64,000 nt of DNA from Cognatilysobacter bugurensis (lineage in GTDB: Bacteria; Pseudomonadota; Gammaproteobacteria; Xanthomonadales; Xanthomonadaceae), in assembly GCF_014652095.1 (NCBI RefSeq), contig NZ_BMYD01000001.1:907466-971465 (forward strand), written 5' to 3'. Position 1 is the stretch's first letter, and the number at the start of each line of letters is the position of its first letter. Below, in pieces: positions 8,704-16,390 of this stretch. Under the pieces are notes generated by a model. It worked only from the letters and a program-made list of their open reading frames with translations. It searched no databases and was not told the origin of the DNA. Position numbers and translations under genes: made by a program.

Positions 8704-9990
8704 ATGACCTCACGCCTGCACTGGCTGTGGCAGCAGATGACGCGGCGGCTCTGGTTCCGCGCCACTGCGTTTTCGGTCCTGGCTGTTGCGACTGCGCTGG
8801 TCGCCGGCATGCTCGACCCGTACATCCCGCCGGACATCCCGGGCAAGATCGGAGCGCAGGCCGTCGACGGGCTGCTGACGATCATTGCGACCAGCATGCT
8901 GTCAGTCACGATCTTCTCTTTGAGTACGGTCGTCGCCGCCCATGCGCAGGCCACCAGCCACGCGACGCCGCGCGCAACCAGGCTGCTGAGCCAGGACCCC
9001 ACGGCCCAGAACGCGCTGTCGACCTTCGTTGGCACGTTCCTCTACAGCCTCGTCGGCTTGATCGCACTGCAAACCGGGCTCTACGGCAGCACGGGCCGTC
9101 TGCTGATCTACATCGTCACCCTCGTGGTCATTCTGCTGGTCGTGGTCACGCTCCTGCGCTGGATCGATCACGTGCTCCAGCTCGGCCGCGTGAGCCAGAC
9201 GGCCGGCCGTGTCGAAAAGGCCGCCGAGCGCGCGCTGCGCGAACGGCGCGAGCACCCGAACCTCGGGGGCTATCCGTTCCCGTCCGAGGACGACCTACCG
9301 CAGGACGCCACCCGCGTCGAAGCGCCGGAGATGGGGTACGTGCAGCACGTCGACATGGACGCGCTGCACGACCGCACCCGACAGGGCGCGATCCGCATCT
9401 ACGTGCTGTCGCCACCCGGCGCCTACGTGCATCCACGGCGTCCCCTGGCGCTGGTCACAGGACCCACGGATGAGAAGGACCTCAAGGAGATCTGCGAGGC
9501 TTTCAGCATCGGTGACACGCGTTCGTTCGATCAAGACCCGCGGTTCGGGCTGACCGTGCTCGCGGAGATCGCGTCGCGCGCGCTGTCGCCAGGCGTCAAT
9601 GATCCCGGCACCGCGATCGACGTGCTCGGCCGAGCCGCGCGTGTTCTTGCAACGTGGACGCAGGTGCCCCCGCGCGGCCCGGCCAGCCCCCCGCGCTATC
9701 CCTTCGTCTACCTGCGCGAAGTGAACGCGCTGGAGCTGTTCGACGACCTGTTCACGCCCATTGCGCGCGACGGCGCCGGCACGGTGGAGGTGGCCGTGCG
9801 CCTGCAGGAAACGCTGGGCGTGTTAGCGGGACTGGGCGATGACACATTCACCAAAGCCGCGCTGCACGGTTCGGCGCTCGCGCTCGAGCGGGCGGAGCAA
9901 GCGCTCACCCTCGATGACGACCTGCGCCGCGTACGTGAAGCAGCAGACGGCGTGCGCGTCATTGCGCAGGCTGCGAAGCATCCGCGCTGA
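8704..9990 (+). CDS. DUF2254 family membrane protein
   Basis: 428 residues starting MTSRLHWLWQQMTRRLWFRA. Four hydrophobic segments fall in the first 190 residues (about 17-37, 58-80, 112-130 and 138-160). Then comes a soluble part with the conserved DUF2254 features: GYVQHVDMDAL, GAYVHPRRPLALV, SFDQDPRFGLTVLAEIASRA and LSPGVNDPGTAIDVLGRA. The family is widespread and predicted to be membrane-anchored, with no known reaction. The frame extends to 8617, but the first residues there are unlike the family. It is transcribed divergently from the hybrid kinase, sharing a short intergenic region. Confidence 0.88.
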   Translation: MTSRLHWLWQQMTRRLWFRATAFSVLAVATALVAGMLDPYIPPDIPGKIGAQAVDGLLTIIATSMLSVTIFSLSTVVAAHAQATSHATPRATRLLSQDPTAQNALSTFVGTFLYSLVGLIALQTGLYGSTGRLLIYIVTLVVILLVVVTLLRWIDHVLQLGRVSQTAGRVEKAAERALRERREHPNLGGYPFPSEDDLPQDATRVEAPEMGYVQHVDMDALHDRTRQGAIRIYVLSPPGAYVHPRRPLALVTGPTDEKDLKEICEAFSIGDTRSFDQDPRFGLTVLAEIASRALSPGVNDPGTAIDVLGRAARVLATWTQVPPRGPASPPRYPFVYLREVNALELFDDLFTPIARDGAGTVEVAVRLQETLGVLAGLGDDTFTKAALHGSALALERAEQALTLDDDLRRVREAADGVRVIAQAAKHPR

Positions 9991-10093
9991 TGGCGTGCGA
10001 CGCAGTGTTGCATCGGCTGCTCTCGTGCCGGCTGCCGGTTGCCCTCACCCGGGAAGGACCGCTGGCTTCGACTGGCCCTTTCAGGAAACCCGC

Positions 10094-11206
10094 ATGACAT
10101 CGACCGATCGCACGACACCTTCTCTGTTCGACCCGGCCCGCTTCGGAGACCTGGAGCTCGCAAACCGCGTGGTGATGGCGCCGCTGACGCGCAACCGCGC
10201 TGTGGACGGCCGCGTCCCGACTCCGCTCGCCGTCGACTACTACGCCCAGCGCGCGAGCGCAGGGCTCATCATCACCGAAGCCACGCAGGTGGGCCCGCTC
10301 GGCCAGGGCTACCTCGACACGCCGGGCATCTACTCGAGCGAGCAGATCGAGGGCTGGCGAAAGGTCACCGATGCCGTGCACGCACGCGGCGGCCGCATCG
10401 TGGTGCAGCTCTGGCATGTGGGGCGCATCTCGCACACCAGCCTGCTGCCCGAAGGCGAGGTGCCTGTCGCGCCGAGTGCGATCCGTGCAGAAACGAAGAC
10501 GTTCACCGCCGAGGGCTTCGTGGATGTGTCCGAGCCGCGCGCGCTCGAGCTCGATGAAATCCCCGGCGTTATCGAGGAGTTCCGGCGTGCGGCGCGCAAC
10601 GCGATCGAGGCGGGCTTTGACGGAGTCGAGGTGCATGCCGCAAACGGCTACCTCATCGATCAGTTCCTGCGCGACGGCAGCAATCGCCGCTCGGATGCAT
10701 ACGGTGGGGATATCGAAGGGCGCACGCGGCTGTTTTCCGAAGTAGTCCACGCGGTCACAGGGGAGATCGGCGCCGGTCGTGTCGGTGTTCGCATCTCGCC
10801 GGTCACAGGCTCGAACGACGCAAATGACAGCAACCCACAGCCGCTGTTCGAGCGCGCGCTGGAGCGCGTGGCTCCGCTTGGGCTGGCTTATGTCCACATC
10901 ATTGAGGGCGAAACGGGCGGCCCGCGTGACGCGGCGCCGTTCGACTACAAAAGCCTCCGTGCGAAGTTTCCCGGCGCCTGGATCGTCAACAACGGCTACG
11001 ACCGCGAAATGGCGATTGGCGCGGTGGCATCGGGCGACGCCAATGCAGTTGCGTTCGGCGTTCCCTTCATCGCCAATCCGGACCTCGTCCGCCGACTGCA
11101 GGAAAACGCGCCGCTCAACGCAGCAGACCGCAGCACGTTCTATGGCGGCGGCGCACAGGGCTACACCGACTACCCGACCCTGGAAGACGCGACGGCGAAC
11201 GCATGA
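10094..11206 (+). CDS. Old Yellow Enzyme family FMN-dependent alkene reductase
   Basis: 370 residues, ATG at 10094 with AGGAAA about five bases upstream. It is a TIM-barrel flavoprotein of the NemA/xenobiotic reductase type that reduces activated C=C bonds (enones, nitro compounds, N-ethylmaleimide) with NAD(P)H. Visible landmarks are NRVVMAPLTRNRA near the start (FMN site), TEATQVGPLGQGY, VVQLWHVGRISH, then FDGVEVHAANGYLIDQFLRD with the substrate-binding His-Ala-Ala-Asn, NRRSDAYGGDIEGRTR, and the phosphate-binding region DANAVAFGVPFIANPDLV near the end. Length and motifs are those of an intact enzyme. It is monocistronic: a terminator follows at 11276. Confidence 0.94.
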   Translation: MTSTDRTTPSLFDPARFGDLELANRVVMAPLTRNRAVDGRVPTPLAVDYYAQRASAGLIITEATQVGPLGQGYLDTPGIYSSEQIEGWRKVTDAVHARGGRIVVQLWHVGRISHTSLLPEGEVPVAPSAIRAETKTFTAEGFVDVSEPRALELDEIPGVIEEFRRAARNAIEAGFDGVEVHAANGYLIDQFLRDGSNRRSDAYGGDIEGRTRLFSEVVHAVTGEIGAGRVGVRISPVTGSNDANDSNPQPLFERALERVAPLGLAYVHIIEGETGGPRDAAPFDYKSLRAKFPGAWIVNNGYDREMAIGAVASGDANAVAFGVPFIANPDLVRRLQENAPLNAADRSTFYGGGAQGYTDYPTLEDATANA

Positions 11207-11275
11207 TGCGTGCTGAAGCTCGAGCATTTGATTCGATCACGCAGCGAATGGCCTTCATCTCGCCTTGATCTAAAC

Positions 11276-11302
11276 GGCCCGCTGCATTGCGGGCCTTTTT
11301 TT
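11276..11302 (+). terminator. Rho-independent terminator of the alkene reductase gene
   Basis: GGCCCGC (11276-11282) pairs with GCGGGCC (11289-11295) around a six-base loop and is followed directly by seven T. Confidence 0.9.
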
Positions 11303-11468
11303 ACGGGCTTGTCACCGGTCGCGGTCCATGCTGGGCACGGATCAGACTGCAGCACGCGACGTCGCATCCCGCCGCGTCACCGTCCTGCCTCGCCGGACCC
11401 GGCCGCACATGCGGCAGTTTCCGACGCCGGCCGGCCCGGCACAGCGTGAGTGATGCATCGCTGATCCA

Positions 11469-11486
11469 CCCGGGCTATTGCCCGGG
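11469..11486 (+). promoter_or_regulatory. Leader hairpin upstream of the DUF3618-type operon
   Basis: CCCGGGC (11469-11475), loop TATT, GCCCGGG (11480-11486) form a perfect 7-bp stem about 50 bases before the start codon at 11538. No T-run follows, so it is not a classical terminator. It may be a 5'-UTR stability element or a protein-binding inverted repeat. The rest of 11303-11537 shows nothing else recognisable. Confidence 0.4.
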
Positions 11487-11537
11487 ACCGGTCGCCGCAA
11501 CGGCGGCGGCCTGCATCCCCCACAGCAGGAGGCATCT

Positions 11538-12416
11538 ATGACCACACCCACGCAGAACCCAGGCGGTACGACCGACTCGCGTAACGGCGCGAACGGAGAC
11601 CAGCTCAAGGAGCAGGCGACCCAGCTTGCCGGACAGGCGAAGGAAGAGAGCAAGCGTCAGCTTGAGAATGCGCGCCAGACCGGCGCCGAGAGCATCGAAA
11701 AGATTGCTCGCAGCGCACGCGCTGCAGCGTCGGAGCTCGAAGGCGACGACATCGGCGGCCTCTCGCAGTACATCGGCAACATGGCCGATGGCCTGAGCAG
11801 CTTCGCATCCCGGCTGCGCGACAAGAGCGGTGAAGAGATTGCCCAGGAGCTCGGCCGTCTTGGTCGTGAGAACCCCGGTCTCTTCGTTGCAGGCAGTGTT
11901 GCCGTCGGCTTCGGGCTCGCACGCTTTGCGCGCGCCACGTCCCCGGAAAACCGCACCTCGCGCAGCTCCAGCTCGAACAGCGACGAGTACTCCGTCGGCA
12001 CCGGCTCCAACTACTCCAGCGGCTCCACTGCAGGCAGCGACCTCGCCTCTAGCGGCTACGGCTCCGCGAGCCTGGGCGCCACCGGCGGCGCAACGGCGAC
12101 CGGCTCGAGCAGCACGGGCTCCAGCATCGGCGGCTCGACTTCCAGCATCGGCGGCATGTCGTCATCGTCTTCTTCCAATCTTTCCGGCTCCGCTTCGACG
12201 GGCAGCACCGGCGGCTCCAGCAGCCTCGGCAGCAGCACGAGCAACGCAGGCCTCAGCTCCGGTTCGACGACTGGAACGGGCGCCAGCGGCATCGGCAGCG
12301 GTACGACCGGCCTGAACAACTACTCCCCGGGCAGCAACCTCGCGTCCTCCGCGGGCACATCCGCGACGGATGACGCGAACCGCACGGGCAGTAATCGAGG
12401 AGGTACCAGCTCATGA
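11538..12416 (+). CDS. Ser/Gly/Thr-rich stress-type protein, first gene of envelope operon
   Basis: 292 residues, ATG at 11538 preceded by a strong AGGAGG at 11527-11532. The N-terminal half (about 15-140) is helical and charged: DQLKEQATQLAGQAKEESKR, then SQYIGNMADGLSSFASRLRD and ENPGLFVAGSVAVGFGLARF. The last piece is a short hydrophobic helix near 110-130. This arrangement resembles proteins annotated in alphaproteobacteria as nutrient-deprivation-induced, located next to holin-like and DUF3618 genes. The C-terminal half (about 140-292) is almost pure Ser, Gly, Thr, Ala and Asn, hence probably disordered. The stop overlaps the next start (ATGA at 12413). Function unknown; an envelope stress role is inferred from the family neighbours. 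Confidence 0.8.
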   Translation: MTTPTQNPGGTTDSRNGANGDQLKEQATQLAGQAKEESKRQLENARQTGAESIEKIARSARAAASELEGDDIGGLSQYIGNMADGLSSFASRLRDKSGEEIAQELGRLGRENPGLFVAGSVAVGFGLARFARATSPENRTSRSSSSNSDEYSVGTGSNYSSGSTAGSDLASSGYGSASLGATGGATATGSSSTGSSIGGSTSSIGGMSSSSSSNLSGSASTGSTGGSSSLGSSTSNAGLSSGSTTGTGASGIGSGTTGLNNYSPGSNLASSAGTSATDDANRTGSNRGGTSS

Positions 12417-12925
12417 ACTATCGACCCAACGAAACGCCGCGCAGTGGCAACGGCAATGGCAATGGCCACGGCGCTAACTACAACTTCGACGACAGCCGCG
12501 ACGACCAGATCCGCGTGACGCAGCGTGATACCGCAGGCGCCCCGGTCACCGACGCGTCGATCGGCACGCTCCTCCGCGAGCTTGCACACGAAGTTCCTGC
12601 CCTGCTGACCAAGGAAGTCGCGCTCGCCAAGAGCGAGATGCGCGAGAACCTGCAGGAGGTCAAGGAGGCCACGGCTTCGATCGCGACCGGCGGTGCCGTT
12701 GCTCTGTCGGGTCTTGTGATCCTGCTGATGGCGGTGGTCTACGCGCTCAGCAACGTCATGGCGCCGTGGCTTGCGGCCCTGCTCGTCGGCGCCGGCGCCC
12801 TGCTCATCGGCTTTGCGATGGTCTCGGCAGGCAAGAAGAAGATGGACTCGAGCGCGCTGAAGCCCGACCGCACGGTCGACTCGCTGCGTAAGGACAAGAA
12901 CGCCATTCGTGGAGGGACGCAATGA
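12413..12925 (+). CDS. Holin-like phage_holin_3_6 family membrane protein
   Basis: 170 residues. A disordered Asn/Gly-rich N-terminus (GNGNGNGHG) is followed by DASIGTLLRELAHEVPALL and TKEVALAKSEMRENLQEVKE, typical of the actinobacterial holin-X / phage_holin_3_6 family. Two transmembrane helices follow (about 90-112 and 117-137). Despite the family name these chromosomal members are not lysis proteins; their role is unknown and they occur beside DUF3618 genes. Start and stop overlap both neighbours by four bases, so translation is coupled. Confidence 0.85.
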   Translation: MNYRPNETPRSGNGNGNGHGANYNFDDSRDDQIRVTQRDTAGAPVTDASIGTLLRELAHEVPALLTKEVALAKSEMRENLQEVKEATASIATGGAVALSGLVILLMAVVYALSNVMAPWLAALLVGAGALLIGFAMVSAGKKKMDSSALKPDRTVDSLRKDKNAIRGGTQ

Positions 12926-13827
12926 ATACACAGGACAATATCCGCGCCGAATCCCATAAGGACCCGGCACAGCTCGAACGCGAAATCGATCAGAAGCGCG
13001 GCAACATCGAGCAGATCGTCTCGGCCCTCGAAAACCGTCTTTCGCCGAGCGAGATGTTCGACCGCGTGATGCGCAGTGGCGGCGGCAAGGAGTTTGCGAG
13101 CAACCTTGCGGACACCGTGAAGGCCAACCCGGTCCCGGCGCTTCTGACCGCTGCCGGTCTGGTGTGGCTGTATGCCGGCCGCAATGACTCGCCGGCGACG
13201 CGCAGCACGTCGTACCGCACGTCGACCGCCTCCCCGTATGCCGCGACTGCGTACGGTTCGAGCGATTTCGACACCACGTCGACCTACGAGTCCAGCAGCA
13301 GCGATTCGTCGGGCATGCGCGACAAGATCCACGCCGCGCGCGACAAGATCAGCTCCGCGGGCAGCCGCGTCAGTGAAGGCACGCACAATATGGCCACTTC
13401 CGTTCGTGACCACGCAAGCAGCGCCGCAGGATCGGTCCGTGACCGCGCCAGCAGTGCCGGCCAGTCTGTGAAGCACGGTGCTCGCCGCGCGAACGATGGC
13501 ATGCAGCGTCTGCTCAACGAGAACCCGATGGCCGCCGCCGGCATCGGTATCGCGGTCGGCGCCCTGCTCGGTGCACTGATGCCGGTCACCCGCAAGGAAG
13601 ACGAGCTGCTGGGTCAGCACAGCGACCGTCTGACCGGCAAGGCGAAGGAATTCGCCCGCACGGGCGCCGACACGATCAAGGACGCCAGCCGCGAGGTGAC
13701 CTCGCCGCAGGGCGGTGATTCGCAGGGAGCAAGCAGCGCGTCGAGCACTCCGGTCACGCCGAGCGCGGTGACCGGTGCATCGACGACCTCGAGTGCGTCG
13801 TCGGGCGCGGCATCGCGACCGCACTGA
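12922..13827 (+). CDS. DUF3618 family membrane-anchored protein
   Basis: 301 residues, starting in the ATGA overlap at 12922. The DUF3618 core at about 11-95 reads DPAQLEREIDQKRGNIEQIV, then SALENRLSPSEMFDRV and KANPVPALLTAAGLVWLYAG, the last being a transmembrane helix. A Ser-rich linker and an ExxxKhxxAR-like repeated helical region (about 130-185, MRDKIHAARDKISSAGSRV, DHASSAAGSVRDRASSAG) follow. A second hydrophobic helix lies at about 198-217 (NPMAAAGIGIAVGALLGALM), then a disordered Ser/Thr tail. The repeats recall YtjA/CsbD-like or LEA-like stress proteins. It is the last gene of the operon; a strong terminator follows. Confidence 0.87.
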   Translation: MNTQDNIRAESHKDPAQLEREIDQKRGNIEQIVSALENRLSPSEMFDRVMRSGGGKEFASNLADTVKANPVPALLTAAGLVWLYAGRNDSPATRSTSYRTSTASPYAATAYGSSDFDTTSTYESSSSDSSGMRDKIHAARDKISSAGSRVSEGTHNMATSVRDHASSAAGSVRDRASSAGQSVKHGARRANDGMQRLLNENPMAAAGIGIAVGALLGALMPVTRKEDELLGQHSDRLTGKAKEFARTGADTIKDASREVTSPQGGDSQGASSASSTPVTPSAVTGASTTSSASSGAASRPH

Positions 13828-13896
13828 CGGGCTCCGGAGCCGGATGCGTCGCGCGTCGTGGTCGCGTGCGGCGCATCCGCCTTCGTCATCGACTGA

Positions 13897-13925
13897 GAAC
13901 GCGCGGAAACGCGCGTTCTTTTTTT
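13897..13925 (+). terminator. Rho-independent terminator of the DUF3618 operon
   Basis: A perfect 9-bp stem, GAACGCGCG / CGCGCGTTC, closed by a GAAA tetraloop and followed by seven T (13919-13925). Confidence 0.93.
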
Positions 13926-14076
13926 GTGCCAAGCGAAACCTCTATTTCGCGACGCCGCGGCTGCCGACCTGCTGGCGCGCGCCGTCGACGTCAGGCGTCG
14001 TCGCGCCGCCTGCGCCGCCTCGTCCACGTTGAGGGCGCAGGCCTCACGGGCGCCCTGCGCTTGCCCAGGACGGCTG

Positions 14077-14358
14077 CTATGGGGCCGTCCCAGACCAGAT
14101 CTTGAACCCGAACCACGCCAAGACGACGGCGCCGAGCACGCGCCGGAACGGGCTGTCGCCGCGCGCGAGCTCAAGATACGCCCACGTGAACATGAAGCCG
14201 TCCGCGAACGCATCGCAGAGCCTTTCGGCATGCCCCGGCGGAATCAGCCACGCGGCGACGCGAAGCACGAGCCAACCGATCAGCGGCACGTTGGGCAACT
14301 GACCGATGACGACACGACCGTCGCGGTCGCGGAAGAAGCGCGGAGTCGAAGGGGACAT
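14077..14358 (-). CDS. Small conserved membrane protein
   Basis: 93 residues starting MSPSTPRFFRDRDGRVVIGQ. Two or three hydrophobic helices are visible (about 24-40, 52-64 and 75-88). The first line, FFRDRDGRVVIGQLPN, is a motif I recognise from uncharacterised small membrane proteins of beta/gammaproteobacteria. The frame is open far upstream, but the ATG at 14358 gives the conserved N-terminus. It lies 170 bases after the large membrane-protein gene of the MoxR block and could be its last member or a separate gene. Confidence 0.65.
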   Translation of the reverse strand: MSPSTPRFFRDRDGRVVIGQLPNVPLIGWLVLRVAAWLIPPGHAERLCDAFADGFMFTWAYLELARGDSPFRRVLGAVVLAWFGFKIWSGTAP

Positions 14359-14530
14359 AGCGCCAGACGGCTGTGGGCGGACTGCGAGTCTGGCGCGGCG
14401 CGGATGCAGCGAGTGTCGTGGCGCGGTGCCTCCGCGTTGAGTCGAACAAGAAGTTCTCGAACGACCGGCCGGCCACGCACGACTCACCGGATACGTTTCG
14501 CTCCACAGTTGCAACGACGCGCGGGCAGCA

Positions 14531-16390
14531 TCAGGCAGGCCGTCCGATACGCGAACGCTCGAACCACCAAACCGCCGCGCTGACGAGCAGCCAAGCGAGC
14601 CACCAGGGCCAACGCGGACCGGCGTGCATCGGTCCAGCCGCGGGCCCGGCGGGCTGCTGCTCCGGTTGCCTTGCAGCGAGCTGCAGTGTCGCGTCCCGAC
14701 GTTCGAGCGCGCGCGCACCGGCAAGCTCGTTTGCCCGGCGTACATGGAACAGCTGTGCCTGCTCCCTCGAGTGGAGGCGATGCCAACCGCCGAGCCTTGG
14801 AAAATAGGCGGCGCAGCTGCGCGAGCCTGTGGCTGGATCAATGGTCAACGCAGTTGCTTTGCCGTCCGGCGCCATTACACGTGCGTCAGAGCCGACGCGG
14901 CACAACGTCATGCGTTCGCCGACCGGGCCGGCGCCGCTGATCTCGATGCGGGTGCCTGAGTGCGCGCGCGCAAGCGTTGCCAAGGCGTGGCTCCACAGTT
15001 CGGCGTGGAGGTCGCCGCGCCCTCCGAGGACAAGACGGTGGCTGTCGACCAGTGATGAGACGGCGATGCGACCCCGCCCTTCTCCGCGCCAGATGGCGAC
15101 CGGCGTACCGTCGCTGCCGGCATGCAGCGTTGCGCCGTCCGGTGCGCGAATCCGCAGCGTGCGCCTCGTGAGCACGGGTACCTCGGGCACGTCTGCCTCG
15201 CGGCCGAGCGGCGCGTCGGGCGTTCCCGGGCCGAGTCGCGCGCGCAGCGCATCCGCATCGCCAAGGGCCGGAGCGAGCTGCACGTCCACGGCATCGCGGC
15301 CGCCGTCGACGCTGAATCCCAGCGCGCGCAGCCGGCGACGCTCGACCTCGGACGGCGCGGCCGTCACACGGACCAGCATGCCGAGTCCGTTGCGGACCGC
15401 AGCCGCCAGCGCATCGCGCTGGGACTCGCCAAGGGACGACCAGGCCCGCTCATCGAGCACCACCACGTCGAAACGCGAGAGGCTGCTCTTGCTCAAGGAG
15501 ATCGGCGGATCGCCGGCCTGCAATCCACCTCCCAGGTTGATCTGCGTGTGGAGAGGCACGCCGGCGTCCTCCGCCCAGCGCCGCAGGAACTTGAGTTCGG
15601 GACCCGGCGCTCCGCCGAGCATGAGCACACGCGGCGCGGAGGGCGTGGAGACCGAGACCGGGACGTCCACCGACTCGACGAGCCGCTTCTCCCCGTCGAA
15701 CACCCGAAGCCCCCAACTCGCAGCACCCGGCGTCCGCGCCGTCGCGCTCAAGGTGAAGCCGCCGTCGCGCCCCAACGGCACCCGGTCCGTGCGACGCGAC
15801 GCAGGATCGACGAGCTCGACCACGGCTCCAGGCACGCCGTGCACGCGGCCGCTGACGCCGAACGCCCCGCCAACGGCAACCTCTTGGGGTGCATCGAGCT
15901 CGACCACGCCGCGCGGGAGCGACAGCGGCTCGAACACGATCGAAAGACCGCGGGCCGCGTCCCGATCGCGCGCCTCGAGACCAGCGCCGAGCACATGCAC
16001 CCGGGTCGCCTCCGGATGACGGCGCACGGCCGTCGCGAGGTCGGGCGTTCGCCGGCCGCCGGGCAATGCCGGCGCCTCCGGCAGCGCAATGCGGACACCG
16101 CGTGGTGCTGCATCCCACTGCACCCGCGTCGTCCCCTCGGTCGCGACGACGAGCGTGGAGCCGCTTCCCTGCACGCTCGGCGGCAGCAGCGCCAGGTACA
16201 GGAGCGCGGCGCAGAGCGGCTGTGCGATGACGAGCAAGGCAAGCCGCCACGGGCGAATGCGCCTGGCAGGCGCTGCACGCCATTGCGCGAGAGACAGTCG
16301 GGCGATGGCCAGCAGTGCGGCGATGAGGAGCACGCACGCAACGACGACGTCGGCATGCGTGTCGAGCCAATCGAGCGTCTGGGCCATCAC
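14531..16390 (-). CDS. Large membrane protein of the MoxR cluster, periplasmic Ig/GATase-like
   Basis: 619 residues, starting at a GTG in a GTGA overlap with the upstream DUF4175 gene. Two N-terminal transmembrane helices (about 13-31 and 48-70) and one C-terminal helix (about 597-614, WPWWLAWLLVSAAVWWFERS) are visible. The middle has a carboxypeptidase-regulatory-like beta domain (VELDAPQEVAVGGAFGVSG near 165-185) and a Rossmann-like region (APRVLMLGGAPGPELKFLRR and RFDVVVLDERAW, near 260-320), similar to the glutamine-amidotransferase-like folds found in proteins coded beside MoxR/DUF58 genes. No catalytic Cys triad is seen. It is probably a structural or sensing partner in the membrane. 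The exact family is not certain. Confidence 0.72.
   Translation of the reverse strand: MMAQTLDWLDTHADVVVACVLLIAALLAIARLSLAQWRAAPARRIRPWRLALLVIAQPLCAALLYLALLPPSVQGSGSTLVVATEGTTRVQWDAAPRGVRIALPEAPALPGGRRTPDLATAVRRHPEATRVHVLGAGLEARDRDAARGLSIVFEPLSLPRGVVELDAPQEVAVGGAFGVSGRVHGVPGAVVELVDPASRRTDRVPLGRDGGFTLSATARTPGAASWGLRVFDGEKRLVESVDVPVSVSTPSAPRVLMLGGAPGPELKFLRRWAEDAGVPLHTQINLGGGLQAGDPPISLSKSSLSRFDVVVLDERAWSSLGESQRDALAAAVRNGLGMLVRVTAAPSEVERRRLRALGFSVDGGRDAVDVQLAPALGDADALRARLGPGTPDAPLGREADVPEVPVLTRRTLRIRAPDGATLHAGSDGTPVAIWRGEGRGRIAVSSLVDSHRLVLGGRGDLHAELWSHALATLARAHSGTRIEISGAGPVGERMTLCRVGSDARVMAPDGKATALTIDPATGSRSCAAYFPRLGGWHRLHSREQAQLFHVRRANELAGARALERRDATLQLAARQPEQQPAGPAAGPMHAGPRWPWWLAWLLVSAAVWWFERSRIGRPA

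Noticed and set aside
12413-12925. Phage origin for the holin-like gene
   Set aside because: The family name suggests phage lysis, but the neighbours are DUF3618 and a stress-type protein and there is no phage gene in the window.
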